A stretch of DNA of 64,000 nucleotides, from assembly GCF_013363755.1 (NCBI RefSeq), contig NZ_CP054840.1, forward strand, positions 3,814,001 to 3,878,000, given 5' to 3'. Within the stretch, counting starts at the first letter, position 1; every line of letters starts with the position of its first letter. This DNA is from Comamonas antarctica. Its GTDB lineage: Bacteria > Pseudomonadota > Gammaproteobacteria > Burkholderiales > Burkholderiaceae_C. Below, piece by piece: positions 39,539 through 52,288 of the stretch. The notes under the pieces are model-generated. The model had not been told where the DNA came from and made no database searches. It saw nothing but the letters and a program-made list of their open reading frames with translations. Position numbers and translations under genes: made by a program.

Positions 39539-40087
39539 ATGCGCAACTGGATACAACGTTTCGTGCGCCTGCTGCGCCACCGCTGGGCCGAGGGTCGGAT
39601 GCAGGCCGCGCTGCCCGATGAACTGCTCGAGCGTCTGGGCCGGCGCGTGGCCGCCAGCGAGCAGCGCCATTCGGGCGAGATCCGCATCTGTGTCGAAGCC
39701 GGGCTGCCCATGTCGTATATCTGGCGCGATGCGTCGGCACGCGAGCGTGCGGTGGCGCTGTTCGGCAAGCTGCGCGTGTGGGACACCGAACACAACAATG
39801 GCGTGCTGATCTACCTGCTGCTTGCAGACCACGCGATCGAGGTCATCGCCGACCGCGGACTGACGCGCGCCATTCCCGCCGATACCTGGGAGCGCATGGT
39901 GCAGCACATGGGCACGGCCTTCCAGGACGGCAAATATGAAGATGGCTTGACGCATGCGCTGTCGCATGCCACCGCGCTGCTGTACGAACACTTCGCCACC
40001 GCAGACGACGGCGCCGCTTCAATGCATGCCAATGCGCTGCCCGATGCGCCCGTGCGCCTGCGCAGCGGCCATCGCATGGGACCTTGA
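39539..40087 (+). CDS. second TPM-domain protein, no signal peptide
   Basis: The 182-residue product has a TPM-type domain (about 40-160: AVALFGKLRVWDTEHNNGVLIYLLLADHAIEVIADRGLTRAI and the EDGLTHALSH end). It lacks the signal peptide, membrane hairpin and Gly tail of its upstream neighbour, so it is a shortened paralogue that may sit in the cytosol. A GTG at 39533 overlaps the upstream stop (GTGA), but GGGGAG at 39524-39529 is better spaced for ATG 39539. Co-expression with lemA is likely. Confidence 0.8.
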   Translation: MRNWIQRFVRLLRHRWAEGRMQAALPDELLERLGRRVAASEQRHSGEIRICVEAGLPMSYIWRDASARERAVALFGKLRVWDTEHNNGVLIYLLLADHAIEVIADRGLTRAIPADTWERMVQHMGTAFQDGKYEDGLTHALSHATALLYEHFATADDGAASMHANALPDAPVRLRSGHRMGP

Positions 40088-40149
40088 GTCACCGTCACAT
40101 CTGTCACAACATGTGATAGCGTTAGCGCATCCCATCACTGGAGCTTTCC

Positions 40150-40413
40150 ATGAAAACATTGGCAGTCCTTGCGCTTGGCGCAACCCTTGGTCTGGCCGGC
40201 TGTGCAAGCCTGGGCCATGACAGCAAAGAGTCTGGCGTGGTCTATGACTACGTGCTGAGCTGCAAGCTCAAGGAAGACGATCCGCGCAAGTGCGAAGCCC
40301 AGGCCAAGGCCATGTGCTCCAACCCCGAAACCACCCAGCTGCACAAGCGCCGCGTCGTCGACTCCAAGGACAACTCGGTGGTCTATGTCTACCAGGCGAA
40401 GTGCGCGCCCTGA
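40150..40413 (+). CDS. small cysteine-rich lipoprotein, unknown function
   Basis: The 87-residue product has a lipobox (LGLAGCASL) and, after the lipid Cys, four further cysteines (in SCKLK, RKCEA, AMCSN and KCAP) that could form two disulfides in the periplasm. The sequence after the signal is Lys/Asp/Glu-rich. I do not recognise a family. It has its own strong terminator and a GGAGCT-type ribosome site, and stands between the TPM operon and the convergent atp operon. Confidence 0.75.
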   Translation: MKTLAVLALGATLGLAGCASLGHDSKESGVVYDYVLSCKLKEDDPRKCEAQAKAMCSNPETTQLHKRRVVDSKDNSVVYVYQAKCAP

Positions 40414-40430
40414 TCGGTTGCCTGCAGGCA

Positions 40431-40461
40431 TAAAAAAACCGCTCCGAGGAGCGGTTTTTTT
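40431..40461. terminator. bidirectional terminator between lipoprotein gene and atpC
   Basis: AAAAAAACCGCTCC pairs with GGAGCGGTTTTTTT around GA (about 40432-40461). A run of T follows in both directions, so it ends both the lipoprotein gene and the atp operon. Confidence 0.9.
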
Positions 40462-40475
40462 CATGCGCCGAAAGC

Positions 40476-40892
40476 TCAGCGTTTCTGGCGATATTTGCGC
40501 AGCGCGGCAATCTGAGCGGCCATGACAGCCAGCTCGGACTGGGCCTTGGCCAGATCCAGTTCGCCCTTGGCGTTCTTCAGCGCTTCCTCGGCGGCGGCCT
40601 TGGCCTTGTTGGCCTTCTCGTCGTCGAGGTCCTTGCCGCGGATGGCCGTATCGGACAGTACCGTGACGAGGTTGGGTTGCACTTCGAGGATGCCGCCGGC
40701 CACGAAGACGAATTCTTCGCTGCCGTCCGCCATCTCGATGCGCACCGAGCCAGGCTTGATGCGCGTGATCAGCGGGGTGTGGCGCGGGTAGATGCCCAGT
40801 TCGCCGGCCTCGCCGGGCAGCGCGACGAAACGCGCTTCACCGGAGAAGATCGACTCTTCGGCACTGACCACATCGACGTGGATGGTGTTCAT
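40476..40892 (-). CDS. atpC: F1F0 ATP synthase subunit epsilon
   Basis: The 138-residue product is AtpC ([48 protein letters not shown], then [21 protein letters not shown] and a C-terminal two-helix domain). It forms the central stalk foot and can inhibit ATP hydrolysis. It is last in the atp operon, 60 bp after atpD. Confidence 0.97.
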   Translation of the reverse strand: MNTIHVDVVSAEESIFSGEARFVALPGEAGELGIYPRHTPLITRIKPGSVRIEMADGSEEFVFVAGGILEVQPNLVTVLSDTAIRGKDLDDEKANKAKAAAEEALKNAKGELDLAKAQSELAVMAAQIAALRKYRQKR

Positions 40893-40952
40893 CTTTGCTC
40901 CTAAAGGTTAAGTCTGGGCTGGGGAACAGGAGCCCTTGCGGGCTCCGGTGCC

Positions 40953-42395
<1,443 letters not shown>

Positions 42396-43265
42396 TTACA
42401 CAGCGGCGGCGCCGGCCACGATTTCCGACAGCTCGGTCGTGATCGCTGCTTGACGCGTCTTGTTGTAGACCAGCTTCAACTCGCTGATGACGTTGCCTGC
42501 GTTGTCGGTTGCGGCCTTCATGGCCACCATGCGCGCCGACTGCTCGGACGCCATGTTGTCGGCAACGGCCTGGTACACCAGGGACTCCACGTAACGCACC
42601 AGCAGTTCGTCAATGACGGTCTGCGCATCGGGTTCGTAGATGTAGTCCCAGCTGGAGCCAGACGTCTTCTCAGCCTGCATTTGCGCGGACGACAGGGGCA
42701 ACAGCTGCTCCATGACCGATTCCTGCTTCATGGTGTTGATGAAGCGGGTGTAGCTCAGGTACACCTTGCTTATCTTGCCTTCCGCATATGCGTCCAGCAG
42801 CACCTTTGCAGGGCCGATCAGGGATTCCAGATGTGGCGTGTCGCCCAGACCCGTGACATGCGAAACCACCTTGGCGCCGACACGGTTCAAGAAGCCCAGA
42901 CCCTTGCTGCCAATGGCCACGGCCTCCGCAGAGATGCCTTGGTCCTGCAATTCACGCAGCTTGGCCGTGACGACACGCAACACGTTGGTGTTCATGCCGC
43001 CGCACAATCCCTTGTCGGTCGTCACCACGATGACGCCGACCTTCGGTGTATCGTTCACTTGCATGAACGGGTGCACGTACTCGGGATTGGCTTGGCCAAG
43101 ATGGGCTGCAATGTTGCGGATCTTCTCGCTATAGGGACGGGCCGCGAGCATCCGTTCCTGCGCCTTGCGCATTTTGGAGGCTGCGACCATTTCCATGGCC
43201 TTCGTGATCTTCTTGGTGTTTTCCACCGATTTGATCTTGCCGCGAATTTCCTTACCTGCTGCCAT
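42396..43265 (-). CDS. atpG: F1F0 ATP synthase subunit gamma
   Basis: The 289-residue product is AtpG ([39 protein letters not shown], and C-terminal [16 protein letters not shown]...[22 protein letters not shown]). It is the rotating central shaft. It lies 18 bp after atpA and 33 bp before atpD. Confidence 0.98.
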   Translation of the reverse strand: MAAGKEIRGKIKSVENTKKITKAMEMVAASKMRKAQERMLAARPYSEKIRNIAAHLGQANPEYVHPFMQVNDTPKVGVIVVTTDKGLCGGMNTNVLRVVTAKLRELQDQGISAEAVAIGSKGLGFLNRVGAKVVSHVTGLGDTPHLESLIGPAKVLLDAYAEGKISKVYLSYTRFINTMKQESVMEQLLPLSSAQMQAEKTSGSSWDYIYEPDAQTVIDELLVRYVESLVYQAVADNMASEQSARMVAMKAATDNAGNVISELKLVYNKTRQAAITTELSEIVAGAAAV

Positions 43266-43283
43266 GATGGCTCCTCGTCCGGA

Positions 43284-44837
43284 TTAAGCGAACGACTTCT
43301 TGAACGCAGCGATGGCAGCGGTCAATTCAGCTTCGGATTCCTTGTCCATGGCCTTGGTGGCATTGAGCTTGTCGATCAACGCGCCGTGGCTGGTCTTGAG
43401 GAACTGATGCAGGCCGGCTTCGAAGGGCAGCACTTGCTTGACTTCGATGTCGTCCATGTAACCCTTGTTCACTGCGAACAGCGAAGCACCCATCAGGGCC
43501 ACCGACAGCGGGCTGTACTGGGCTTGCTTCAGCAGTTCGGTCACGCGGGCACCGCGGTCGAGCTGCTTGCGGGTGGATTCGTCCAGGTCGGAAGCGAACT
43601 GCGCGAACGCAGCCAGTTCACGGTACTGTGCCAGGTCGGTACGGATACCGCCGGACTGGCCCTTGACGAACTTGGTCTGGGCAGCGCCACCGACGCGCGA
43701 CACCGAGATACCGGCGTTGATCGCGGGACGGATACCGGCGTTGAACAGGCTGGTTTCCAGGAAGATCTGGCCGTCGGTGATCGAGATCACGTTGGTAGGC
43801 ACGAATGCCGACACGTCGCCTGCCTGGGTTTCAATGATCGGCAGTGCCGTCAGCGAACCGGTCTTGCCCTTGACCGCACCCTTGGTGAACTCTTCCACGT
43901 AGGTGGCGTTCACGCGGGCTGCGCGCTCGAGCAGGCGGCTGTGGAGATAGAACACGTCGCCGGGGAAGGCTTCGCGGCCTGGCGGGCGGCGCAGCAGCAG
44001 CGAAACCTGGCGGTAGGCCACGGCTTGCTTCGACAGGTCGTCATAGACGATCAGTGCGTCTTCGCCGCGGTCGCGGAAGTACTCACCCATGGTGCAGCCC
44101 GAGTAGGCCGACACGTACTGCATCGCGGCCGATTCGGCAGCGGTGGCAGCCACCACGATGGTGTATTCCATGGCGCCGGATTGCTCCAGGGCGCGCACGA
44201 CGTTCTTGACCGACGAAGCCTTCTGGCCGATCGCGACGTAGATACACGTCACGCCCTGGCCCTTCTGGTTGATGATCGCGTCGATGGCCACGGCCGTCTT
44301 GCCGGTCTGGCGGTCACCGATGATCAGTTCGCGCTGGCCGCGGCCCACGGGAACCATCGAGTCGATGGACTTCACGCCGGTCTGCAGCGGCTGGTCGACG
44401 GACTGGCGTGCGATCACGCCCGGAGCGACCTTTTCGATCACGTCGGTCATCTTCGCATTGATCGGACCCTTGCCGTCAATGGGATGGCCCAGTGCGTTGA
44501 CCACGCGGCCGATCAGCTCGGGGCCGACCGGCACTTCCAGAATGCGGCCCGTGCACTTGACGGTGTCGCCTTCGGAGATGTGCGTGTACTCACCCAGAAT
44601 CACGGCGCCGACGGAGTCGCGCTCGAGGTTCAGGGCCAGGCCGTACGAAGGCTGGCCTTCGGCGTTGGCCGGGAATTCGAGCATTTCGCCTTGCATCACG
44701 TCCGACAGGCCGTGCACGCGCACGATACCGTCCGTCACCGACACCACGGTGCCCTGGTTACGGATATCGGTGCTGCCAGCCAGACCTTCGATGCGGCTCT
44801 TGATCAATTCAGAAATTTCTGCGGGATTGAGTTGCAT
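43284..44837 (-). CDS. atpA: F1F0 ATP synthase subunit alpha
   Basis: The 517-residue protein has the P-loop GDRQTGKT (174-181) and the family start [16 protein letters not shown]. It holds the non-catalytic nucleotide sites and the stator interface. The usual EYTEF motif region is replaced by [11 protein letters not shown], normal for this family. Confidence 0.99.
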   Translation of the reverse strand: MQLNPAEISELIKSRIEGLAGSTDIRNQGTVVSVTDGIVRVHGLSDVMQGEMLEFPANAEGQPSYGLALNLERDSVGAVILGEYTHISEGDTVKCTGRILEVPVGPELIGRVVNALGHPIDGKGPINAKMTDVIEKVAPGVIARQSVDQPLQTGVKSIDSMVPVGRGQRELIIGDRQTGKTAVAIDAIINQKGQGVTCIYVAIGQKASSVKNVVRALEQSGAMEYTIVVAATAAESAAMQYVSAYSGCTMGEYFRDRGEDALIVYDDLSKQAVAYRQVSLLLRRPPGREAFPGDVFYLHSRLLERAARVNATYVEEFTKGAVKGKTGSLTALPIIETQAGDVSAFVPTNVISITDGQIFLETSLFNAGIRPAINAGISVSRVGGAAQTKFVKGQSGGIRTDLAQYRELAAFAQFASDLDESTRKQLDRGARVTELLKQAQYSPLSVALMGASLFAVNKGYMDDIEVKQVLPFEAGLHQFLKTSHGALIDKLNATKAMDKESEAELTAAIAAFKKSFA

Positions 44838-44881
44838 GACTCTTTCCTTCTTTCTTTGTTTAGCCGGGACCTCAACCGCGA

Positions 44882-45421
44882 TCAGGCAGTGAGGGCCGCT
44901 TTCATTTGTTCCAGACGGGCCTTGACCGAGGTGTCGAGCACTTCGTCACCCACGACCACGCGAATGCCACCGATCAGCGACTCATCGGGCTGAACGGTGA
45001 GATGCAGCTTGCGGCCAAAACGCTTTTCCAACGAAGCGCTGAGCTCCGTCAGTGCGGCAGGCTCGATGGGGAAGGCGCTGTACACCACCGCATCGGAAGA
45101 GCCCGCGAGCTGGTTGACGAGACCACGAAACTGGCCTGCCACCTCGGGCAGCGCGTTCACGCGGCCGTTCTCGATGATGACGCGCAGGAAATTTCGAGCG
45201 GCATCGGGGATAGCCGCACCGGCGACACCCGTGAACACGTCGAACAGCTGTTCTTCGCTCACTTTGGGGTTGTCTGCCAGTTGGCGCAATTGCGAATCGG
45301 CGGCAATCGCCGCCAATTCCTCCACCCAGGCGACTGTGCTGTTCAAATCCGCACCGGTCTCGGTGCTGGCTTTGAACAGGGCTTCAGCGTAAGGGCGGGC
45401 AATGGTGGCGAGTTCTGCCAT
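44882..45421 (-). CDS. atpH: F1F0 ATP synthase subunit delta
   Basis: The 179-residue product is AtpH ([18 protein letters not shown], and the C-terminal [37 protein letters not shown]). It caps the F1 alpha-subunits and links to the b-dimer stator. Confidence 0.97.
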   Translation of the reverse strand: MAELATIARPYAEALFKASTETGADLNSTVAWVEELAAIAADSQLRQLADNPKVSEEQLFDVFTGVAGAAIPDAARNFLRVIIENGRVNALPEVAGQFRGLVNQLAGSSDAVVYSAFPIEPAALTELSASLEKRFGRKLHLTVQPDESLIGGIRVVVGDEVLDTSVKARLEQMKAALTA

Positions 45422-45432
45422 GTTTGCGTTCC

Positions 45433-45903
45433 TTACAGCTCAGTCTTGAGGCGGTTCAGCAGATCAGCGTGGACGCTGGCATTGACTTCCTTGCGGAGAA
45501 TCTGCTCGGCGCCCTTGACGGCCAGTGCGGCAACCTGCTCACGCAGGGCTTCACGGGCCTGGATTGCCTGCTGCTCGGCTTCTGCGCGGGCAGCAGCAAT
45601 CAGCTTGTTGCCTTCTTCAGTCGCACGGGCCTTGGCTTCTTCAATGATGGACTGGGCGCGGCGGTCGGCGTCCGCAAGCCGCGATGTCGTTTCATTGCGC
45701 GTCTGGGCCAGTTCCTGCTCGACGCGCTTGTTGACGGCGGTCAGTTCGGATTTGGCCTTGTCGGCAGCAGAGAGGCCATCGGCGATTTTCTGGGCTCGCT
45801 CGTCCAACGCCTTCGCGATCGGCGGCCACACGAATTTCATCGTGAACAGCACCAGGATCAGGAAGACGATGGCCTGTACGAACAGGGTCGCGTTGATACT
45901 CAC
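45433..45903 (-). CDS. atpF: F1F0 ATP synthase subunit b
   Basis: The 156-residue protein has one N-terminal membrane segment (about 5-25) and a long charged helix that dimerises as the peripheral stalk ([23 protein letters not shown]). It lies 11 bp before atpH. Confidence 0.97.
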   Translation of the reverse strand: MSINATLFVQAIVFLILVLFTMKFVWPPIAKALDERAQKIADGLSAADKAKSELTAVNKRVEQELAQTRNETTSRLADADRRAQSIIEEAKARATEEGNKLIAAARAEAEQQAIQAREALREQVAALAVKGAEQILRKEVNASVHADLLNRLKTEL

Positions 45904-45938
45904 GGCAACACCTTTCTATGTGGGCGTTGAGGGGGAGC

Positions 45939-46202
<264 letters not shown>

Positions 46203-46232
46203 TTAAAAAAGTGAAAGGAAAGAAAGAAAGGG

Positions 46233-47111
<879 letters not shown>

Positions 47112-47117
47112 TCAATA

Positions 47118-47597
47118 TCAATCGGTTTTTCGGACACCGGAGCGTCGCAGCAGCAGCGCAATCCAGTACGTTTTCATCGTTACCACCATGCCGGCCAGCA
47201 AAGCCAACCAGCTCAAACCTGTCACCAGCTTCGGCGCCATCGCCAACATGGCAATGCACAGCATCAGCTTGGCCAATTCCCAGCCAAAGAACCCGACCAT
47301 CGCAGCTCCGGCATTGGGCGCCGCCTGCTGGCGGGCCAGGCCACGCGCAAACAGGGCTGCGGGAAGCACCACCGCCAGCGCACCGTAGGCAGCCGACCAG
47401 CCCACCGCGGACCTGCCGCTCACGAGCCATGCCAGCAATGCAACCAGGGTCCCTGCCAGCACCTGCCCGGCCACCACCCGCCACGGCGACACCGGCGGAT
47501 TGCGCTGGCGCCACTGCTGAGCCTCTTCGGCAGTCAGGGGGTTGAAATCGGAATCTTCGGCCTCAGCTTCAGTCTCGGGTGCGTATTTTTTGTTCAT
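47118..47597 (-). CDS. atpI: ATP synthase subunit I (assembly factor)
   Basis: The 159-residue protein has a charged N-terminus and four membrane segments, including a conserved GxxxxxF..ARxLA-type stretch. It matches the first gene of proteobacterial atp operons. AtpI is not essential and may help c-ring assembly or Mg2+ uptake. It leads the operon here. Confidence 0.85.
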   Translation of the reverse strand: MNKKYAPETEAEAEDSDFNPLTAEEAQQWRQRNPPVSPWRVVAGQVLAGTLVALLAWLVSGRSAVGWSAAYGALAVVLPAALFARGLARQQAAPNAGAAMVGFFGWELAKLMLCIAMLAMAPKLVTGLSWLALLAGMVVTMKTYWIALLLRRSGVRKTD

Positions 47598-47837
47598 CTG
47601 GCGCCCTGATGCAGACTGAAACTTTCACAAAGCCTCTGATTATAAGTAAAAACCCCTGCCTTAAGATAGGGGTTGTTACGGGTATGGACAAATTTATGTT
47701 GTTCCGCAGGCCCTGCGAATGCTATCCAACAATGCGGGCAAGCCTTTGCCGCGTATAGGTTTTTTGCCCGGTCTGCACCACCCCGGTGCCGGCGGAACAT
47801 TACCCCATAACCGTCGGTCCCGACAAGGTATTAACCT
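47598..47837. promoter_or_regulatory. divergent control region of the atp operon and DUF493-lipB-lipA
   Basis: The 240-bp gap holds no gene. On the minus strand a stem AACCCCT/AGGGGTT (47651-47657 and 47668-47674) is followed by TTTACT and then TATAAT (47638-47643), the best -10 candidate for atpI, about 40 bp before its start. No good -35 box fits it at 17 bp. Minus-strand T-rich and plus-strand promoter elements for DUF493 are not clear. Confidence 0.4.
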
Positions 47838-48185
47838 TTGAAAGTCTCTGTCATGAGCTCGTCAACCCCCCCTCCCTCCACTCCCGTTTCGGTCAATGTC
47901 ATCGGCGAAGACGACGCCGTGGCACGCAAGGACTCGCTGATCGAGTACCCGTCGCTGTTTCCCATCAAGGTGATGGGCGTGCAGCATGAGCACCTGGTGT
48001 CGTCGATCACCGCCATTGCCCGCCGCTTCGACCCCACGTTCGACGCCAGCACGGTCGAGTTGCGCCCCAGCAGCACCGGCAAATACCTGGGTGTCACCAT
48101 CACCGTCACGGCCACCAGCCGCGAGCAGCTCGATGATCTGTACCGCGCGCTGACGTCCGCCCCCCAGGTCAAAGTGGTGCTCTGA
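47838..48185 (+). CDS. DUF493 (YbeD-like) protein
   Basis: The 115-residue product has the DUF493 core ([33 protein letters not shown], then [29 protein letters not shown]). YbeD-type proteins have an ACT-like fold and sit next to lipB in many proteobacteria. A role linked to lipoylation is suggested by context only. It ends 2 bp before lipB. Confidence 0.9.
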   Translation: MKVSVMSSSTPPPSTPVSVNVIGEDDAVARKDSLIEYPSLFPIKVMGVQHEHLVSSITAIARRFDPTFDASTVELRPSSTGKYLGVTITVTATSREQLDDLYRALTSAPQVKVVL

Positions 48186-48187
48186 CC

Positions 48188-48895
48188 GTGTCCGCGATCG
48201 CGCTGGACACGCGCCTGCTGGGACGCACGGACTACCGGGCCACCGTGCAGGCGATGCAGGAGCTCACGCGGCAGCGCACCGGGGATACGCCCGACGCACT
48301 GTGGATCTGCGAGCATGCGCCGCATTTCACGCAAGGCCTCGCTGGCAAGGCCGACCATGTGCTGCTGCCGGGCGATATTCCGGTCATCGCCACCAACCGC
48401 GGCGGCCAGGTGACCTACCACGGCCCGGGCCAGATCGTCGCCTATCCGCTGCTCGACCTGCAGCGGCGCGGCTATTTCGTCAAGGAATATGTCTATCGCC
48501 TGGAAGAAGCAGTGATCCGGACACTGGCGCATTTCGGCGTCACAGGACACCGCGTTTCGGGCGCGCCCGGCATCTATGTGCGGCTCGACGATCCCGCCAG
48601 CCATGCCATGCTGCCCCAGCGCCCGCAGCTGCGCCTGCCCGGCAGCGACGCACCCGTGCCCGACTTCAACGGCCTCGGCAAGATTGCCGCGCTGGGCATC
48701 AAGGTCAGCCGCCACTGCACCTACCACGGACTGGCGCTGAACGTGGCAATGGATCTCGAACCCTATACGCGGATCAACCCTTGTGGCTATGCCGGCCTGC
48801 CGAGCGTGGATCTTTCTACAATCGGAGTCCAGACAACCTGGGACGAGGCTGCGCATGTGCTTGGCCGACAGCTGGAAATCCGGCTCGCCCCCTGA
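48188..48895 (+). CDS. lipB: octanoyl-[acyl-carrier-protein]:protein N-octanoyltransferase LipB
   Basis: The 235-residue enzyme shows [21 protein letters not shown], the catalytic cysteine in INPCGYAGL and the conserved lysine in [12 protein letters not shown]. It moves an octanoyl group from ACP to lipoyl domains in the cytosol. The start is GTG 48188, 2 bp after DUF493, with no better ATG. About 20 residues (48595-48665) between the APGIYV strand and FNGLGKI form an insertion. Confidence 0.95.
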   Translation: MSAIALDTRLLGRTDYRATVQAMQELTRQRTGDTPDALWICEHAPHFTQGLAGKADHVLLPGDIPVIATNRGGQVTYHGPGQIVAYPLLDLQRRGYFVKEYVYRLEEAVIRTLAHFGVTGHRVSGAPGIYVRLDDPASHAMLPQRPQLRLPGSDAPVPDFNGLGKIAALGIKVSRHCTYHGLALNVAMDLEPYTRINPCGYAGLPSVDLSTIGVQTTWDEAAHVLGRQLEIRLAP

Positions 48896-48907
48896 CCCCC
48901 TAGAGCC

Positions 48908-49888
48908 ATGAGCACCATTGACGTCGTACGCGAAGCCCAGTCCGCAGCCAACTACAACCCGCTGGCCAAGCAGAAGGCTGCGGCCAAGCTGTCGCGCATT
49001 CCCATCAAGGTCGAACACGGCGAAGCGCTGAAGAAGCCCGAGTGGATCCGCGTCAAGGCCGGCTCGCCGACCACGCGCTTCTACGAGATCAAGGAGATCC
49101 TGCGCGAGAACAAGCTGCACACCGTGTGCGAGGAGGCCAGCTGCCCGAACATCGGTGAATGCTTCGGCAAGGGCACGGCGACGTTCATGATCATGGGCGA
49201 CAAGTGCACGCGCCGTTGCCCGTTCTGCGACGTCGGCCATGGCCGCCCCGATCCGCTCGATGTCGATGAGCCGCTGAACCTGGCCAAGACCATTGCGCAG
49301 CTGCGCCTCAAGTACGTGGTGATCACCAGCGTCGACCGCGACGACCTGCGCGACGGCGGCAGTGGCCACTTCGTCGAGTGCATCAAGAACATCCGCGAGC
49401 TGTCGCCGCTCACGCAGATCGAGATCCTGGTGCCCGACTTCCGTGGCCGCGACGATCGCGCGCTTGAAATCCTCAAGGCCGCGCCGCCCGACGTGATGAA
49501 CCACAACCTCGAGACCGCGCCGCGGCTGTACAAGGAAGCGCGCCCCGGCTCAGACTACCAGTTCAGCTTGAACCTGCTGAAGAAATTCAAGGCGCTGCAC
49601 CCCAACGTCCCCACCAAGAGCGGCATCATGGTCGGCCTGGGCGAGACCGACGAGGAAATCCTGCAGGTCATGCGCGACATGCGAGCGCACGACATCGACA
49701 TGCTGACCATCGGCCAGTACCTGGCGCCATCCAACAGCCATCTGCCGGTCAAGCGCTACGTACACCCCGACACCTTCAAGATGTTCGAGGAAGAAGCCTA
49801 CAAGATGGGCTTCAGCCACGCAGCTGTCGGCGCCATGGTGCGTTCGAGCTATCACGCCGACCAGCAGGCGCACGCCGCAGGCGTCTGA
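48908..49888 (+). CDS. lipA: lipoyl synthase LipA (radical SAM)
   Basis: The 326-residue protein has both iron-sulfur motifs: the auxiliary cluster [12 protein letters not shown] and the radical [13 protein letters not shown], plus the C-terminal RSSYHADQ serine ligand. It inserts two sulfurs into octanoyl groups to make lipoate. It is 12 bp after lipB; a bidirectional terminator follows. Confidence 0.97.
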   Translation: MSTIDVVREAQSAANYNPLAKQKAAAKLSRIPIKVEHGEALKKPEWIRVKAGSPTTRFYEIKEILRENKLHTVCEEASCPNIGECFGKGTATFMIMGDKCTRRCPFCDVGHGRPDPLDVDEPLNLAKTIAQLRLKYVVITSVDRDDLRDGGSGHFVECIKNIRELSPLTQIEILVPDFRGRDDRALEILKAAPPDVMNHNLETAPRLYKEARPGSDYQFSLNLLKKFKALHPNVPTKSGIMVGLGETDEEILQVMRDMRAHDIDMLTIGQYLAPSNSHLPVKRYVHPDTFKMFEEEAYKMGFSHAAVGAMVRSSYHADQQAHAAGV

Positions 49889-49938
49889 CCTCCTCGGGAG
49901 CGGCTTGCGCCGCTCACGACCATCCGTTCCAGAAACAA

Positions 49939-49966
49939 AAAAGCCTTCCACTCGGAAGGCTTTCTT
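49939..49966. terminator. bidirectional terminator after lipA
   Basis: AAAGCCTTCC (49940-49949) pairs with GGAAGGCTTT (49954-49963) around ACTC, with T or A runs on both sides. Confidence 0.85.
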
Positions 49967-50180
49967 CGTTCTGCTCCATCAAAAAATGCCTGGCTAACCG
50001 GCGTACCGCTGGCTGGCAAAAAACGACTGAAGGCTTAACAGGCCAACGAGTCGCCCCACGATGAAACTGAAACCGGCGGAACACTGCTCCCACCAGGATA
50101 TGTGCTGCGTCAGTGCTTGAATCATAACAGTGAATGAGAACCAATCGCAACCATATCCCTAAAGAATTTGCGTTATGGCC
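49967..50180. other. 214-bp convergent intergenic stretch with no gene
   Basis: This gap between the lipA terminator and the ptsI stop codon carries no convincing gene on either strand. It is less GC-rich than its flanks. A Fur-box-like 19-mer (50132-50150) sits in it without a neighbouring start. I see nothing else. Confidence 0.6.
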
Positions 50181-51917
50181 TCATGCGCTGGTGGAAAGCA
50201 AGGCTGCAGGATCGTCGGCCTGGACGACCTGCCGCGCCCAGGTGCCGAGCTGGGCGGCATTCGCACGCAGGATCTCCTGCTTGACGGCAAGGATCTGCGC
50301 CGGGTGCATGGAAAAGCTGCGCAGCCCCAAGCCCAGCAGCAGCCGCGTCATGCCGACATCGCCCGCCACCTCGCCGCACACGCAGATGCTCTTGCCCTGG
50401 CGCCGGCCTTCGGCAATCACTTCTGCCACCAGCCGCAGCACGGCCGGATGCAGCGGATCGTACAGATGGGCCACGGCTTCGTCGGCGCGGTCGATGGCCA
50501 GCGTGTACTGGATCAGATCGTTGGTGCCGATCGACAGGAAATCGAAATAACGCAGGAACATGCGCACCATCAGCGCGGCCGCGGGAATCTCTATCATCGC
50601 GCCGAGTTGCACCGCGCCATGCGCCATGCCGCGCGCTTCGAGTTCCGCGCGCGCCAGTTCCACCTGCGCCAGCGTCTGCTCGATTTCGCGCTGGTGCGCC
50701 AGCATCGGAAAAAGCAGGTTCACCGGCCCGTGCACGGCCGCGCGCAGCACGGCACGCAACTGGGTGCGGAACATGCCGGGATCGGCCAGGCTCCAGCGGA
50801 TGGCCCGCAGGCCCAGCGCGGGGTTGAGCGAATACTCGCGCGCCTGCGCCCGGTCCAGCGGCTTGTCGGCGCCGACATCGATGGTGCGTATCGTCACGGG
50901 CCGGCCCTGCATGCCTTCGACCGCCTGGCGGTACGCCTGGTACTGCTCCTCCTCGGCCGGCATCGGGCCACTGCGCCCCATGAACAGGAACTCGCTGCGG
51001 AACAGGCCCACGCCCTGCGCTCCCGCGACCAGCGCGGCCGGGCCGTCGCCGGGCTGTTCGATATTGGCCAGCAGCTCGATGTGCTGGCCGTCCAGCGTCA
51101 CCGCGGGCGTATGCCGCAGCAGCGCCAGGCTCTCGCGCTCGAGCGCGCTCTCGCGCTGCCGCTGTGCATACTCGGCCAGGATCGCTGACGAGGGATCGAC
51201 GATCACCACGCCGGCGTTGCCGTCGATGATCAGCCAGTCGTCGGGACGCACCAGCTGGGCCGCGGCCCGCGCGCCCACCACGGCGGGAATGTCCATGCTG
51301 CGCGCAACGATGGCCGTATGCGAGGTCTTGCCGCCGACCGCCGTGACGAATCCCGCAAACACGCTGGTCTTGAAATGCAGCATGTCGGCGGGCGCCAGGT
51401 CCTGGGCCACCAGGATCAAGGGCAGTTCGGGCGCCGCGCCGGGCAGCACGGGACGCGATGCCGGAACGGGGCTGGCCACGCCCTTGAGGTGGCGCAGGAT
51501 GCGGTCGACCACCTGCTCGAGATCGGCCTTGCGCTCGCGCAGGTACTCGTCCTCCATCTCGTCGAACTGGCGCGAGATGGCCTCGAGCTGGGTGGTCAGC
51601 GCCCACTCCGCGTTGTAGAGGCGCTCGCGTATCCACTGTTCCACGCCATGCACCAGCGACTCGTCCTGCAGCAGCATCAAATGCACGTCGAGCAAGGCAT
51701 CGAGTTCCGCCGGCGCGTCATGCGGCATCTCGGTCTGCAGGCGCTGCAACTCGTCGATGACCGCATGGCGCGCCGTGCGCGCGCGCGCAACCTCGGCGTC
51801 CACTTCGGCCGCCGCAATGAAATAGTGCTGCACCTCGATGCGGCTAGAGCCCACCAGCACCGCCCTCCCGATGGCAATGCCGCGGGAAACCGCCAGACCG
51901 TGAATTGCAAACGTCAT
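50181..51917 (-). CDS. ptsI: phosphoenolpyruvate-protein phosphotransferase (enzyme I)
   Basis: The 578-residue enzyme has the phosphohistidine motif GGKTSHTAIVARS (H200) and the C-terminal PEP-binding TIM barrel with FLSIGTNDLIQYTLA and CVCGEVAGD. It moves phosphate from PEP to HPr. The ATG at 51917 has an AAGGA site. It is last in an EIIA-Man/HPr/EI set, with no sugar permease in view, so a regulatory PTS is likely. Confidence 0.96.
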   Translation of the reverse strand: MTFAIHGLAVSRGIAIGRAVLVGSSRIEVQHYFIAAAEVDAEVARARTARHAVIDELQRLQTEMPHDAPAELDALLDVHLMLLQDESLVHGVEQWIRERLYNAEWALTTQLEAISRQFDEMEDEYLRERKADLEQVVDRILRHLKGVASPVPASRPVLPGAAPELPLILVAQDLAPADMLHFKTSVFAGFVTAVGGKTSHTAIVARSMDIPAVVGARAAAQLVRPDDWLIIDGNAGVVIVDPSSAILAEYAQRQRESALERESLALLRHTPAVTLDGQHIELLANIEQPGDGPAALVAGAQGVGLFRSEFLFMGRSGPMPAEEEQYQAYRQAVEGMQGRPVTIRTIDVGADKPLDRAQAREYSLNPALGLRAIRWSLADPGMFRTQLRAVLRAAVHGPVNLLFPMLAHQREIEQTLAQVELARAELEARGMAHGAVQLGAMIEIPAAALMVRMFLRYFDFLSIGTNDLIQYTLAIDRADEAVAHLYDPLHPAVLRLVAEVIAEGRRQGKSICVCGEVAGDVGMTRLLLGLGLRSFSMHPAQILAVKQEILRANAAQLGTWARQVVQADDPAALLSTSA

Positions 51918-52018
51918 CCGGACTGTCCTTCAGTCAGTCACGGCCGGCCACCGCACGCACGCTGCGCCTGATGCCGGCCATACAAGACAGTTTGTACCGC
52001 TTCAGCGGCACAAACCGC

Positions 52019-52288
52019 TCATTGTCCTTCGCCAAATTTGTCCTGGATCAAGGCCAGCAGCGCATCCATGGCTTCCTGCTCGCGCTCGCCCGAAGTCTCC
52101 AGTTCCACCTGCGAGCCAATGCCGGCCGCCAGCATCATCACGCCCATGATGCTCTTGGCATTGACGCGCCGCTCCCCCTTGGTCATCCACACTTCGCAGG
52201 GATAGCTGCCCGCGAGCTTGGTGAGCTTGGCCGACGCCCGCGCATGCAGGCCGAGCTTATTGCTGATGGTGATGGTGGTCTTGATCAT
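52019..52288 (-). CDS. ptsH: phosphocarrier protein HPr
   Basis: The 89-residue protein has the active histidine H15 (NKLGLHARAS) and S46 (KSIMGV), the site for HPr kinase in organisms that have it. It passes phosphate from enzyme I to EIIA proteins. Its start overlaps the EIIA gene by 32 bp and its stop is 101 bp before ptsI. Confidence 0.96.
   Translation of the reverse strand: MIKTTITISNKLGLHARASAKLTKLAGSYPCEVWMTKGERRVNAKSIMGVMMLAAGIGSQVELETSGEREQEAMDALLALIQDKFGEGQ

Noticed and set aside
39167..39991. Minus-strand frame with a poly-proline run, looking like an extensin or formin repeat
   Set aside because: It is the reverse complement of the Gly-rich codons in the TPM gene.
50132..50150. 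Fur-box-like sequence GAATGAGAACCAATCGCAA
   Set aside because: It matches only about 9 of 14 consensus positions and lies between two convergent gene ends with no start codon to control.
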